From Lewinellaceae bacterium (GTDB lineage: Bacteria > Bacteroidota > Bacteroidia > Chitinophagales > Saprospiraceae), in contig JACJXW010000009.1 of assembly GCA_020636405.1 (NCBI GenBank), positions 1-64,000 on the forward strand: a stretch of 64,000 nucleotides of DNA, in the 5' to 3' direction. Shown here piece by piece: positions 8,404 through 16,805 of this stretch (positions are counted from its first letter, which is position 1; every line of letters begins with the position of its first letter). Position numbers and translations under genes: made by a program. The notes under the pieces were generated by a model. That model had not been told where the DNA came from. It saw only the letters and a program-made list of their open reading frames with translations, and did not search any database.

Positions 8404-11400
8404 ATGCAACCCAAGCTACTATCTGCCCTGGCCCTGTCTCTTTGTTGTTTATTCTCCCTCCATGCTCAAAAACTCAACCTGGACCACTTTAAGGAAGTCA
8501 AGATCCGCAACATCGGCCCAGCCGGCATGAGTGGGCGCATTACCGCTATCGATGTGGTAAACAGCCAGCCTAATATCATTTACATCGGGACAGCTTCCGG
8601 CGGGGCCTGGCGGTCTACCAACGGCGGCACCAACTGGCAGCCCATCTTCGACGGCCAACCTCTGCAGTCCATCGGAGCACTGGCCATTAATCAGCGCAAC
8701 CCCAGCGAGATATGGGTAGGAACCGGCGAGGGCAACCCACGCAACTCCTATAACAGCGGCGAAGGCATCTTCCGAAGCCTCGACGGCGGAAAAAGCTGGA
8801 CGCGCATGGGCCTGGAAAATACCCGCACCATTCACCGCATCATCCTGCACCGCGACAATCCCGATATCGTTTACGTGGCCGCCCTGGGTTCCGCCTGGGG
8901 GCCTCATGAGGAACGGGGCGTATTCCGAACCACCGATGGCGGCCGGACCTGGGATAGGGTGCTCTACGTCAATGAATCCACTGGCTGCGCCGACCTGGTC
9001 GTCGACCCCACCAACCCCAATAAGCTCATTGCCGCCATGTGGGAACACGGCCGCAAACCCTGGACCTTCTCCTCCGGGGGGGAGGGCTCCGGCCTCTACG
9101 TAACTTTCGATGGGGGGAAGAACTGGACGAAGCGGACCTCGGAAGACGGCCTGCCGGAAGGCATACTTGGGCGCATCGGCCTGGCCATCGCTCCTTCCAA
9201 ACCCAACATCGTCTATGCTCTGGTGGAAGCAAAAGTGAATGCCCTCTACAAGTCGGAAGATGGCGGCTTCCAATGGAGGAAGGTTTCGGATAAGGACATT
9301 GGCAACCGCCCCTTCTATTACGCCGATATTTTTGTCGACCCCCAAAATGAGAACCGCATTTACAACTTGTGGTCCCAGGTCTCCCGTTCCGATGACGGCG
9401 GTAAAACCTTCGCCAGGATCGCCCGCGGCACTCACGCCGACCACCACGCCTTCTGGGTTCATCCGGAAAACCCCGATTACCTCATCGAAGGCAACGACGG
9501 CGGCCTGAATATCTCCCGCGACGGGGGCGAAAGCTGGTCGTTCGTTCAAAACCTGCCCCTGGGCCAGTTCTACCACGTCAACGTCGATATGGATGTACCT
9601 TACAATATCGGTGGCGGCCTGCAGGACAACGGATCCTGGGTGGGCCCCAGCGCTGTGTGGAGCTGGAGCGGCCTGCGCAACCACGACTGGCAGCGGGTCG
9701 GCGGCGGCGACGGATTCGACGTCGTCTTCCGGCCTGGGGATAACCGTTACGTTTACTCCATGTACCAGGGCGGTAACGTTTCTTTGGTTGACCGCAAAAC
9801 CGGAGATTCCAAATTCATTAAACCGGTGCATCCGGACGGTGTGGAACTGCGCTTCAACTGGAATGCTGCTATTTCCGCCGACCCTTTCAATGCCTGCGGC
9901 GTATACTTCGGCAGCCAGTTCCTGCACCGAAGCCTGGATTGCGGGGAGTCCTGGGAGATCATTTCTCCTGATCTGACCACCAATGACCCGGAAAAGCAAA
10001 AGCAATACGAAAGCGGTGGCCTGACCATCGACGATACCCGCGCGGAAAACCATACCACCATCGTTGCCATTGCCCCCAGCCCGATGGACGAGAACGTCAT
10101 CTGGGTAGGGACGGATGACGGTAACCTGCAACTCACCCGCGACGGAGGAGCAACCTGGGTAAACCTGGCTTCCCGTCTGCCGGGCGCCCGGCCGGGCAGT
10201 TGGATCCCCTTTATCGAGGTTTCAAAACGGAATCGCGGAGAGGCCTTTGTCGTTGTCAACGACTACCGGCGCAACGACTGGCGGCCCATGGCCTACCACA
10301 CCACGAACTTCGGGGAGACATTTACCCGTATTGCCGATGAGAACAAGGCCAGCGGCCATGCTCTTTCTATCCGGCAGGACCCCGAGGCGCCGGGCCTGCT
10401 ATTCCTGGGTACCGACTATGGCCTGTACATCAGCATTGACGGCGGCGCCAACTGGACGAAGTGGACGAACGGTTATCCCTCCACGCCTACCCGCGACCTC
10501 GTCATCCATCCCCGTGACCAGGATCTGGTGATCGGCACCTTTGGGCGGTCGATCTGGGTCCTGGACGATATCCGGCCTCTTCGGGAGATCGCCCAGACAA
10601 AAGGGAAGGTGCTGGAACAGCCCTTCCGCGTTTTTCAGGCGCCCGATGCCTACCGGGTGGACAGCCGCCCCAGTTATGGCGTCTCCAATCCGGCGGACGG
10701 CGATTTCCAGGGGGACAACCGCTGGGCCAGCGCCATGCTCACGGTTTGGGTGAAACCAGAAGATAAAAAAGCCACCTCGGAAGGGCAGCCTGCCGCGGGA
10801 CAGAAACAAAGGGGGCAAAAGGACACGGAGGAGAGCGAAATAAAAGATCCTGCACCCAAACTGGGCAAAAAGATCGAATTTATTGTGGTCGATGCGGAAG
10901 GAGACACGATCCGTACCTTTACGGAAGAGGCAAAGCCTGGCCTGGCTCGTTATACCTGGGACCTGCGGGAGAACGGCGTACGCTACCCCTCCCGGCGCAG
11001 CGTACGGCCCGATGATGATCCTCCGCGGGGGCAGCGGGCCTTGCCCGGCCAGTATAAGTTGCTATTGAACTGCGGTAACTATACCGATTCCACCACCGTG
11101 ACAGTCCATCAGGATCCACTTTCCGAGGAAACGCCGGAAGAGATGAAAGAACAACATGCCGCTTATGAAAGCTATTACGCCGTGGTGGAAAAAGCCACCC
11201 AGGGCTTTGATCAGTTGCAGGAGGCCGCCGCTACCATCAAGCGGGTGGAGGAAGCTTTGGCCAATGCTCCGGACAGTACCCGCGAGGAGATCACCAGGCT
11301 GGGCAAATCCCTGAAGGACAGCCTGGCGGTGCTGGAAGAACTCTACATGCTTCCCGAAGACTTTAAGGGTATCCGCCGCAGCACCGGTATGCTGTCCAGT

Positions 11401-11613
11401 ACCCTGAGGGATGCTTCCAGCTACATTCGTTCTTCCGAAGGCCGCCTGAGCGGGCCCGCCCGGCTGGTGATGGAACAGGCCAAAGCCCGGACGTCTGGGG
11501 TGCTGGAGCGGGTGAATGCCTTTTTTACCAGCGACTTCGCGGCGTACAGGGAGAAAGTGGAGGCGGTAGCGTATTCGTTGTTTAAGGAGTATGAAGAGAT
11601 TAGGATGGAATAG
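8404..11613 (+). CDS. Secreted VPS10/sortilin-like BNR-repeat protein
   Basis: 1069-residue exported protein with signal peptide (LLSALALSLCCLFSLHAQ). Repeated Asp-box motifs (STNGGTNW, SLDGGKSW, TTDGGRTW, SEDGGFQW, SDDGGKTF, SRDGGESW, TRDGGATW, SIDGGANW) build two linked beta-propellers of the VPS10/sortilin 'glycosyl hydrolase-like' family common in Bacteroidota. The last 250 residues are charged and helical (EEMKEQHAAYESYYAVVEKA). Enzymatic activity is unproven; the Asp-boxes are structural. I start at the ATG at 8404, where the signal peptide begins; a long open frame upstream is antisense to the AraC gene. The last 14 bases overlap the convergent aldolase gene. Confidence 0.9.
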   Translation: MQPKLLSALALSLCCLFSLHAQKLNLDHFKEVKIRNIGPAGMSGRITAIDVVNSQPNIIYIGTASGGAWRSTNGGTNWQPIFDGQPLQSIGALAINQRNPSEIWVGTGEGNPRNSYNSGEGIFRSLDGGKSWTRMGLENTRTIHRIILHRDNPDIVYVAALGSAWGPHEERGVFRTTDGGRTWDRVLYVNESTGCADLVVDPTNPNKLIAAMWEHGRKPWTFSSGGEGSGLYVTFDGGKNWTKRTSEDGLPEGILGRIGLAIAPSKPNIVYALVEAKVNALYKSEDGGFQWRKVSDKDIGNRPFYYADIFVDPQNENRIYNLWSQVSRSDDGGKTFARIARGTHADHHAFWVHPENPDYLIEGNDGGLNISRDGGESWSFVQNLPLGQFYHVNVDMDVPYNIGGGLQDNGSWVGPSAVWSWSGLRNHDWQRVGGGDGFDVVFRPGDNRYVYSMYQGGNVSLVDRKTGDSKFIKPVHPDGVELRFNWNAAISADPFNACGVYFGSQFLHRSLDCGESWEIISPDLTTNDPEKQKQYESGGLTIDDTRAENHTTIVAIAPSPMDENVIWVGTDDGNLQLTRDGGATWVNLASRLPGARPGSWIPFIEVSKRNRGEAFVVVNDYRRNDWRPMAYHTTNFGETFTRIADENKASGHALSIRQDPEAPGLLFLGTDYGLYISIDGGANWTKWTNGYPSTPTRDLVIHPRDQDLVIGTFGRSIWVLDDIRPLREIAQTKGKVLEQPFRVFQAPDAYRVDSRPSYGVSNPADGDFQGDNRWASAMLTVWVKPEDKKATSEGQPAAGQKQRGQKDTEESEIKDPAPKLGKKIEFIVVDAEGDTIRTFTEEAKPGLARYTWDLRENGVRYPSRRSVRPDDDPPRGQRALPGQYKLLLNCGNYTDSTTVTVHQDPLSEETPEEMKEQHAAYESYYAVVEKATQGFDQLQEAAATIKRVEEALANAPDSTREEITRLGKSLKDSLAVLEELYMLPEDFKGIRRSTGMLSSTLRDASSYIRSSEGRLSGPARLVMEQAKARTSGVLERVNAFFTSDFAAYREKVEAVAYSLFKEYEEIRME

Positions 11614-12364
11614 TCTTCAGCTCATCCAGCAAATCCTTCGCCCCCCGTTCCAGCAACTTCGTATCGTCCCCGGTGGAGATCAGCCGGAAGCCCATTTCAG
11701 AAACTTCCGCCAGGTGTGCCACATTGCCGCTGTAGAAACCAGCGGTAAGGCCGTGTTTTTCGCAGGCTGCAAGCACGCGTTCCAGCACGGCCCGAAGCGC
11801 AGGGTCGTGAATATCAGCCACTCTTTTCAGCCCCATGCTGACGCTGAGGTCGTACGGCCCCACGAAAAGCCCCGACAGGCCAGGTACGGCCGCGATGGCC
11901 TCCAGGTTGTCGGCCGCAGCTGCCGTTTCTATCATAGCGAAGGCGAGCACCTCCCGGTTGGCCTCCTGGAAGTAATTCCCCTCCGACAGCCGGCTTGCCC
12001 GGATGGGGCCGTAACTGCGGATGCCGGCTGGAGGATAATGGCAAGCGCGCACAAAAGCGGCGGTATCCTCTGCTGTCTCGATCATCGGACAGATCAGTCC
12101 GGCAGCACCCGCGTCCAGCATTTTCATAATGATGCTGGGTTCGTTCCACTGCAGGCGGACGAGCGGCACGGCATCGGTGGTGCTGATCGCCTGCAACTGC
12201 TGTAAGGCGGTGGAAAAGTCCATAAGGCCGTGCTGCATATCGAGGGTGATGGCATCGAAGCCGGTACGGGCCATCACCTCGGCAGTCCAGGCATTGGGGA
12301 TGGTGAGGAAGAAATTGAATGTGGGCTGTCCCTGGGCCCATTGGTTACGCAGACGGGAGGGCAT
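11600..12364 (-). CDS. HpcH/HpaI-family aldolase
   Basis: 254-residue class II pyruvate aldolase of the HpcH/HpaI (2-keto-3-deoxy-L-rhamnonate / 4-hydroxy-2-oxoheptanedioate aldolase) family. Recognisable segments are GFDAITLDMQHGLMDF, the metal-binding and Arg-containing block RLQWNEPSIIMKMLDAGAAG, LICPMIETAED and LFVGPYDLSVSMG. The reaction would be retro-aldol cleavage of a 2-keto-3-deoxy or 4-hydroxy-2-oxo acid to pyruvate and an aldehyde; the exact substrate is not decidable. Start is the ATG at 12364; nine further codons upstream would need a TTG. The stop overlaps the end of the convergent BNR-repeat gene by 14 bases. Confidence 0.9.
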   Translation of the reverse strand: MPSRLRNQWAQGQPTFNFFLTIPNAWTAEVMARTGFDAITLDMQHGLMDFSTALQQLQAISTTDAVPLVRLQWNEPSIIMKMLDAGAAGLICPMIETAEDTAAFVRACHYPPAGIRSYGPIRASRLSEGNYFQEANREVLAFAMIETAAAADNLEAIAAVPGLSGLFVGPYDLSVSMGLKRVADIHDPALRAVLERVLAACEKHGLTAGFYSGNVAHLAEVSEMGFRLISTGDDTKLLERGAKDLLDELKTIPS

Positions 12365-12401
12365 AGTTGGCTGGTATTGGTTGGGGTGCAAGTTAATGAA
12401 A

Positions 12402-12436
12402 AAAGAGGTTGCCCGTTTTTTTCGGACAACCTCTTT
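12402..12436 (-). terminator. Rho-independent terminator of the small FnIII-like gene
   Basis: A ten-pair stem (AAAGAGGTTG with its complement, extended by CCG/CGG after one mismatch) encloses a run of seven T on the plus strand. On the minus strand it is followed by TTTTTTCATT and lies 17 bases beyond the stop at 12453. Confidence 0.75.
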
Positions 12437-12452
12437 CCGGCAAATCGGCCGC

Positions 12453-12662
12453 TTAGAGCGTAGGCCACTCCACTATTGGGCCACTTTTGACCCGTACTTC
12501 ATACTTGTAGGTGTCGGGGGAGGCTTCCCAGCTTAGTACGGCGCTATTAGGGGTAATGCCATAGGCTTCAAGTTGGGCAGGGGTGGGGCAATCGGCCCAG
12601 GACTTCGGTAACAGGCCAAGAACGAATACCACTAATGCAATTGTTAGTTTTGAATTTTCCAT
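12453..12662 (-). CDS. Small secreted protein with a partial fibronectin-III-like strand pair
   Basis: 69-residue protein. A signal peptide (LTIALVVFVLGLLPKSWA) is followed by CPTPAQLEAYGITPNSAVLSW and YKYEVRVKSG, the first half of a fibronectin type III domain as seen in Bacteroidota adhesins. It then ends at EWPTL. It could be the remnant of a larger adhesin, but it has its own TAAATTTG promoter element and a terminator 17 bases past the stop, which favours a real short gene. Function unknown. Confidence 0.6.
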   Translation of the reverse strand: MENSKLTIALVVFVLGLLPKSWADCPTPAQLEAYGITPNSAVLSWEASPDTYKYEVRVKSGPIVEWPTL

Positions 12663-12711
12663 AACACTTAAATTTAATTTGTCGGAAATGATTTCATTTA
12701 AAATATTATTT

Positions 12712-12719
12712 CAAATTTA
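12712..12719 (-). promoter_or_regulatory. Probable promoter of the small FnIII-like gene
   Basis: On the minus strand this reads TAAATTTG, a full match to TAnnTTTG, in a very AT-rich stretch about 50 bases before the start codon. The -33 TTG is not clear. Confidence 0.45.
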
Positions 12720-12786
12720 TGGGAATTGATAAAATTTTAAAATTATTGATGGCTGAACGGGAATTAATTGGGGTTGAACAGGATGG

Positions 12787-12816
12787 TTGTTTTTTGGAAC
12801 AGAATTGCTAAATTTC
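12787..12816 (+). promoter_or_regulatory. Probable paaK promoter
   Basis: TTG at 12787-12789 and TAAATTTC at 12809-12816 are 19 bases apart, fitting the Bacteroidota TTG-N19-21-TAnnTTTG form with one mismatch. The start codon is 23 bases downstream of the -7 element. Confidence 0.5.
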
Positions 12817-12838
12817 ACTTCCAATAACAGCTCTGCCG

Positions 12839-14182
12839 ATGAACTACTTTAACCCGGATGTCGAGACTATGCCTCTCGACAAACTCCGCCGGCTTCAGGA
12901 CGAGCGCCTGCAAAAACTGGTGGCCTACCTCTACGAGCGCGTGCCTTTCTATAAAAACCAATGGGATGAGGCGGGCGTCCGGCCTGCTGATATCAAAGGC
13001 GTAAAGGACCTGCCCAAGCTGCCTTTTACCCGGAAGAACCACCTGCGGGAAAATTACCCTTTCGGCCTTTTTGCCATGCCGGTGGCGGACACCATCCGCC
13101 TGCATGCCTCCAGCGGCACGACCGGGAAGCCTACGGTAGTGGGGTATTCCCGCAAGGATATCGGTACTTTTTCGGAAGTAGTGGCACGCTCCCTGGTGGC
13201 TTCGGGCTGCCAGCCGGGCATGAAGTTGCAGAATGCCTATGGTTATGGTTTGTTTACGGGGGGCCTGGGTATGCATTACGGTGGAGAATTGTTGGGTATG
13301 ACGGTCATCCCGGTTTCCGGAGGCATGACGGAGCGGCAATTGCTGTTGCTGCAGGACTTCCGTCCGGAGGTGATCTGCTGTACGCCTTCTTACGCCCAGC
13401 GCCTATCGGAAGAGCTGGCTGCGCGGGGCATTGGCCCGGACAGCCTCAATGTGCATACCGCCATTCTGGGCGCCGAGCCCTGGACGGAGGCCATACGTGC
13501 CCAGGTGGAGGCGGGCATGGGGGTGCGGGCCGTCAACATCTATGGCCTGAGTGAGATCATCGGCCCGGGGGTTTCCAATGAAGATTTCGAAGAACGAGGC
13601 ACCGGCAGCTACATTTGGGAAGACCACTTTTTCCCCGAAGTGGTGGATAAGGATACCGGCGAGCCGCTGCCGGAGGGCAAATTTGGCGTGCTGGTTTTTA
13701 CCACCCTCACCAAAGAGGCCATGCCCCTGGTGCGGTACTGGACCAACGACATCACCAACATCTATTATGAACATTCCGAAAAGCGAACCCATATCAAGAT
13801 GGGCCCCATTCGCGGCAGGGCTGATGATATGCTTATCATCCGAGGGGTCAATCTATTTCCTACCCAGGTGGAGGATGTGATCAAGGACTTCGAGCAGCTG
13901 ATGCCCAGCTACCAACTTATCGTCAGCCGTGAAGGGGCGATGGATAGCCTGGCCGTCAAAGTCGAGGTGAAAGACGAGGTGCTCAAAGCCCTCGGCCGGC
14001 CAAACCTGGAACAAAAGCCCGAAAGCCTGCCCGACGCCCTGCGTTATCTCTACGGCGAACTGGGGAAAAAGATCAAGGAGCGCATTGGCCTGACCATGGC
14101 CGTTGCCCTGGTAGAACCTGGAAGTATCCCACGGAGCGAAGGGGGAAAATTGAACCGGGTGCTGGATTTGAGGAACAACTGA
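12839..14182 (+). CDS. paaK: Phenylacetate-CoA ligase
   Basis: 447-residue adenylate-forming ligase that activates phenylacetate (or a related aryl acid) to its CoA thioester with ATP. Landmarks are an RLQDERLQKLVAYLYERVPFYK opening, the P-loop HASSGTTGKPTVVGYS, the YGLSEIIGPGV motif, and the C-terminal hinge IRGRADDMLIIRGVNLFPTQVE. Length and order match PaaK. No other phenylacetate-degradation gene (paaABCDE, paaZ) is in the window, so it may work on its own; in Bacteroidota such ligases often occur this way near branched-chain acyl metabolism. A VOC-family gene follows after 12 bases and is probably in the same operon. Confidence 0.93.
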   Translation: MNYFNPDVETMPLDKLRRLQDERLQKLVAYLYERVPFYKNQWDEAGVRPADIKGVKDLPKLPFTRKNHLRENYPFGLFAMPVADTIRLHASSGTTGKPTVVGYSRKDIGTFSEVVARSLVASGCQPGMKLQNAYGYGLFTGGLGMHYGGELLGMTVIPVSGGMTERQLLLLQDFRPEVICCTPSYAQRLSEELAARGIGPDSLNVHTAILGAEPWTEAIRAQVEAGMGVRAVNIYGLSEIIGPGVSNEDFEERGTGSYIWEDHFFPEVVDKDTGEPLPEGKFGVLVFTTLTKEAMPLVRYWTNDITNIYYEHSEKRTHIKMGPIRGRADDMLIIRGVNLFPTQVEDVIKDFEQLMPSYQLIVSREGAMDSLAVKVEVKDEVLKALGRPNLEQKPESLPDALRYLYGELGKKIKERIGLTMAVALVEPGSIPRSEGGKLNRVLDLRNN

Positions 14183-14194
14183 AATACCGTCTCT

Positions 14195-14647
14195 ATGCCT
14201 ACTCGATACGTGCATACCAATATCATCAGCGTCGACTGGAAGGAACTGATCCGGTTTTACATCGATGTTTTTGACTGCCGCCCCCTGCCGCCCGCCCGGA
14301 ACCAATCCGGGGAATGGCTCTCCCGGGGCACCGGGGTAGAGGATGCCGCCCTGCAGGGGATGCACCTGCGCCTGCCTGGTTACGGCGAGGAAGGGCCCAC
14401 TCTCGAGATCTATCAGTACGCCAAAATGAAGGATCGGCCGGAGCCGGCCGCTAACCGGAAAGGTTTCGGCCATATTGCCTTTCAGGTAGAGGATGTAGTT
14501 GCCTGTCTGAAAAAGGTTGTCGCCCATGGCGGGAAGGCAATGGGCGAGGTGGTGACCAAAGAGGTAGAAGGGGTAGGTATCATTACTTTCGTCTATGCCG
14601 CCGACCCGGAAGGCAACCTGATCGAGTTGCAGCGTTGGGAGAGGTGA
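14195..14647 (+). CDS. VOC (glyoxalase/dioxygenase-fold) family protein
   Basis: 150-residue protein of the vicinal-oxygen-chelate superfamily. It has the two beta-alpha-beta-beta-beta modules with likely metal ligands: His in RYVHTNIIS, Glu in PTLEIYQY, His in GFGHIAFQVEDV and Glu in PEGNLIELQRW. Members include glyoxalase I, methylmalonyl-CoA epimerase and ring-cleaving dioxygenases. It lies 12 bases after paaK on the same strand, which suggests action on the same or a downstream acyl compound, but no substrate can be assigned. Confidence 0.88.
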   Translation: MPTRYVHTNIISVDWKELIRFYIDVFDCRPLPPARNQSGEWLSRGTGVEDAALQGMHLRLPGYGEEGPTLEIYQYAKMKDRPEPAANRKGFGHIAFQVEDVVACLKKVVAHGGKAMGEVVTKEVEGVGIITFVYAADPEGNLIELQRWER

Positions 14648-14728
14648 GTTGTCAGTTGTTGCCCTGAAAAAAGGCGCTGAGCCAATTCCAGGAACAACAA
14701 CCAACAACGACAATGTTCAAAGGATCTA

Positions 14729-15037
14729 TTAGTTCAGGGCACTTACAACGCTGTTGTCTACGCCGAACGGAGTAGCAACATAGTCATCGGCAGCCCAGTC
14801 GTTTTCCCATGCCTCACCGTTGATCAGGTAGCGGAATTGGTATTCCTTACCGGATTCCAACTCAACTACGGCCTTGAAAACGTCCTTTTGCTTCTTCATG
14901 GCAATGGCCTTCTCGGTATTCCAGTTGTTGAAATCGCCAACGATTTCAACCTTCGTGGCCTCCGGGGCCGCTTCTGCCGGGAAAGTAAAGGTTGCTTTAC
15001 ATACCGGCTTGCTTTTCAGAAATTGCTTCTTGATCAT
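14729..15037 (-). CDS. Stand-alone CBM48 (AMPK-type glycogen-binding) domain protein
   Basis: 102-residue protein made up of one early-set/CBM48 domain: VEIVGDFNNWNTEKAIAMKK, then VELESGKEYQFRYLINGEAWENDW, the carbohydrate-binding face found in isoamylase, GlgB and AMPK-beta. There is no catalytic domain. It is a close paralogue of the N-terminal part of the next gene upstream (15143-15820) and lies 105 bases after it on the same strand, so the two are probably one transcript. Inference: a glycogen-associated accessory protein. Confidence 0.88.
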   Translation of the reverse strand: MIKKQFLKSKPVCKATFTFPAEAAPEATKVEIVGDFNNWNTEKAIAMKKQKDVFKAVVELESGKEYQFRYLINGEAWENDWAADDYVATPFGVDNSVVSALN

Positions 15038-15142
15038 GAGAATTTAGTTAAACGGTTATAAAATGGTAGTCTTGATAATAGACGGAAGGGCTGATTGATC
15101 GAAGGATTAAATCAATCCATCAATCCATTATTCCATCATAAA

Positions 15143-15820
15143 TTATTTCTTGCCGCCTTTCAGTTCATCCTGCAGCTTGGCCAGCTTATCCCACTCGCCT
15201 TTGGCGGCCAGTTTGGCCTGTTGTGCCCAGGTGGTGGGGTCATGCATTTTGAAACGGGGCCCGGCGGCGGCCAGGATATCGGTAAGTGTTTTCTTTTTGG
15301 CTTTGGCCAGGGCATCAAAAGTCGTGATGCCTGCCTCGTGGAAGAGCTTTTCGATCTTCGGGCCTACTCCTTCGATCTTTTTCAGGTCATCGGCAGCCGG
15401 TGCAGCCTTCTTGGGCGCGGCAGCTTTTTTAGCCGGGGCCTTTGCCGCTTTTTTAGCGGGGGCGGCAGCCTTTTTTGTAGTCGTTGCTTTTTTTTCCGGG
15501 GCTGGGGTAGCAGTTGCCTCTAGTATAAGTACAGAGTTGTCTCCGCCGAATTCGTTGGGGGCATATGCGTCGGCCTGGTAGTCATTCTCCCAGCGGTGCT
15601 TGTCCATCATATAGCGGAACTGATAGGATTTACCTGTTTCCAGTTCCATTACGGCAGAATAGTCACTTTTGCCGGCCTTCATCGGCGTGCCTGTTTCCCA
15701 GCTCCAGTTATTGAAATCACCGAGAACTTTCACTTCCTGAGCGCCTTCTGCGGCTTCTTTGGGTAAGGTGAAGGTCACCTTGCATGCCGGTTTGTCTTTA
15801 AGGTACTGTTTTTTGAGCAT
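15143..15820 (-). CDS. CBM48 domain fused through a Lys/Ala linker to a helix-hairpin-helix domain
   Basis: 225-residue protein in three parts. Residues 8-100 are a CBM48 domain (VKVLGDFNNWSW, MELETGKSYQFRYMMD). Residues 104-143 are a KKAA/PAKKAAKAP-type linker resembling histone H1. Residues 145-190 are a helix-hairpin-helix module (LKKIEGVGPKIEKLFHEAGI) of the type found as a C-terminal extension on Bacteroidota ribosomal protein L21 and in DUF4332. A glycogen-binding face joined to a nucleic-acid-binding-like half is unusual. A very good promoter with a 5' hairpin lies upstream. The role is unknown. Confidence 0.88.
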   Translation of the reverse strand: MLKKQYLKDKPACKVTFTLPKEAAEGAQEVKVLGDFNNWSWETGTPMKAGKSDYSAVMELETGKSYQFRYMMDKHRWENDYQADAYAPNEFGGDNSVLILEATATPAPEKKATTTKKAAAPAKKAAKAPAKKAAAPKKAAPAADDLKKIEGVGPKIEKLFHEAGITTFDALAKAKKKTLTDILAAAGPRFKMHDPTTWAQQAKLAAKGEWDKLAKLQDELKGGKK

Positions 15821-15930
15821 CGTTTTAAATTTTTGGTTCTTTGGCCACTGGTGTAGCTTGATAGAAAAACAAAACCCGAGTTGAATTATTGTCTTTACGC
15901 ACCAGTAATCAAAGAAGATTTTCCTCTCAA

Positions 15931-15953
15931 CTTAGTGTATTTAAAACACTAAG
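15931..15953 (-). promoter_or_regulatory. 5' leader hairpin or operator of the CBM48 operon
   Basis: CTTAGTGT and its exact complement ACACTAAG are separated by a 7-base AT-rich loop. The palindrome starts at about the predicted transcription start for the minus strand, so it would be either an operator over the start site or a stabilising hairpin at the mRNA 5' end. Confidence 0.55.
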
Positions 15954-15956
15954 GTG

Positions 15957-15987
15957 CAAAGCTATGGCAAAAATAGCTTATAGTCAA
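15957..15987 (-). promoter_or_regulatory. Strong Bacteroidota-type promoter of the CBM48 operon
   Basis: On the minus strand TTG (15987-15985) is followed after exactly 20 bases by TAGCTTTG (15964-15957), a perfect TTG-N19-21-TAnnTTTG match. The predicted start is near 15950, giving a leader of about 130 bases before the start codon at 15820. Confidence 0.75.
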
Positions 15988-16166
15988 TTGATTTTCAAAG
16001 TTTAGGGTACGAAAAGATGAATTATTCAGGCAGGAGGCAATTGGTGTTATATTGGTTCGTAGAAGGAGATTCAGAATAAAATCGGACAAATAAAGCTGTT
16101 GCCAAACCTGATTTTTACCGGCGGGGAATCCGCAGAATATTTCTTTGGTTAAAAAAAAGGCGCCGG

Positions 16167-16805
16167 TTACAAAAAAAGTGCAGGCTCGGAGAAGAAAAGT
16201 TGAATTTTTTCAAAATACTGGCCCATATGGCGGCCGTCTACCAGGGCGTGGTGAGCCTGAACGGACAGCGGTAGCCATATCTTATCTCCTTCTTCGTAGT
16301 ATTTTCCCCAGGCGATACGAGGGACGGAATCGGTGGGGTTATAATTCATGGCGTGTTGTAGGCTGGTGAAACTTATCCAGGGCAGGGCGGAGAGATAAAG
16401 GTAATCGTCGCGCCCTTCTTCGTCCTTCATGGAAGGCTGCTTCTGCATGGCGTCGATCCGGGCCAGCGTATCCTGGGCAAAAGCCTGATAGCCGGGTTGA
16501 TAATGGACGGTACAAAAGCTGAAAACGTCGGAGGCTTCCGTCAGGACCGTAAAGGAAGGGTGGGCTTTGTCGTGCTCTACTACCTCCTGGCCCCGGATGC
16601 GTTGCCGGAAGGCGGGGATCTCATTAGCGGCCCGGGCAATACAATAAACGATCGTGGGCGTGAAACGCAACTTCCGTTCTTTGAGAACGGCCAGCAACTT
16701 AACGATATCTACACGGGAGCAAATGTTGAAGTGAGGATTGCTCATATTCCGGAAAAACTCAAAATGTCTCCGTCGGTGTTCATCTGCAAATTGGACAATT
16801 TTCAT
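16167..16805 (-). CDS. Chloramphenicol acetyltransferase-like (CatA-type) protein
   Basis: 212-residue member of the classical trimeric CAT fold. The active-site signature HHALVDG is present with catalytic His186. The family's segments FNICSRVDIV, FTPTIVYCIARAANEIPAFRQRI, FSFCTVHY and SALPWISFTSLQHAM follow in order. The ATG at 16805 begins the homologous MKIVQF; 17 upstream codons in the same frame look spurious. Many chromosomal Bacteroidota homologues exist with no known resistance role, so drug acetylation is possible but unproven. It is monocistronic. Confidence 0.9.
   Translation of the reverse strand: MKIVQFADEHRRRHFEFFRNMSNPHFNICSRVDIVKLLAVLKERKLRFTPTIVYCIARAANEIPAFRQRIRGQEVVEHDKAHPSFTVLTEASDVFSFCTVHYQPGYQAFAQDTLARIDAMQKQPSMKDEEGRDDYLYLSALPWISFTSLQHAMNYNPTDSVPRIAWGKYYEEGDKIWLPLSVQAHHALVDGRHMGQYFEKIQLFFSEPALFL

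Larger units (their letters stand above)
15821..16166. other. AT-rich intergenic region holding the CBM48 operon promoter
   Basis: 346 bases without a gene. The left half holds a leader of about 130 bases, a 5' hairpin and the promoter at 15957-15987 for the minus-strand CBM48 operon. The right half contains only A/T runs just beyond the stop of the CAT-type gene. No coding potential is seen. Confidence 0.7.

Noticed and set aside
8449..10131. 560-codon frame antisense to the BNR-repeat gene
   Set aside because: Long only because of the GC-rich, repetitive codon pattern of the Asp-box gene on the other strand; no domain seen.
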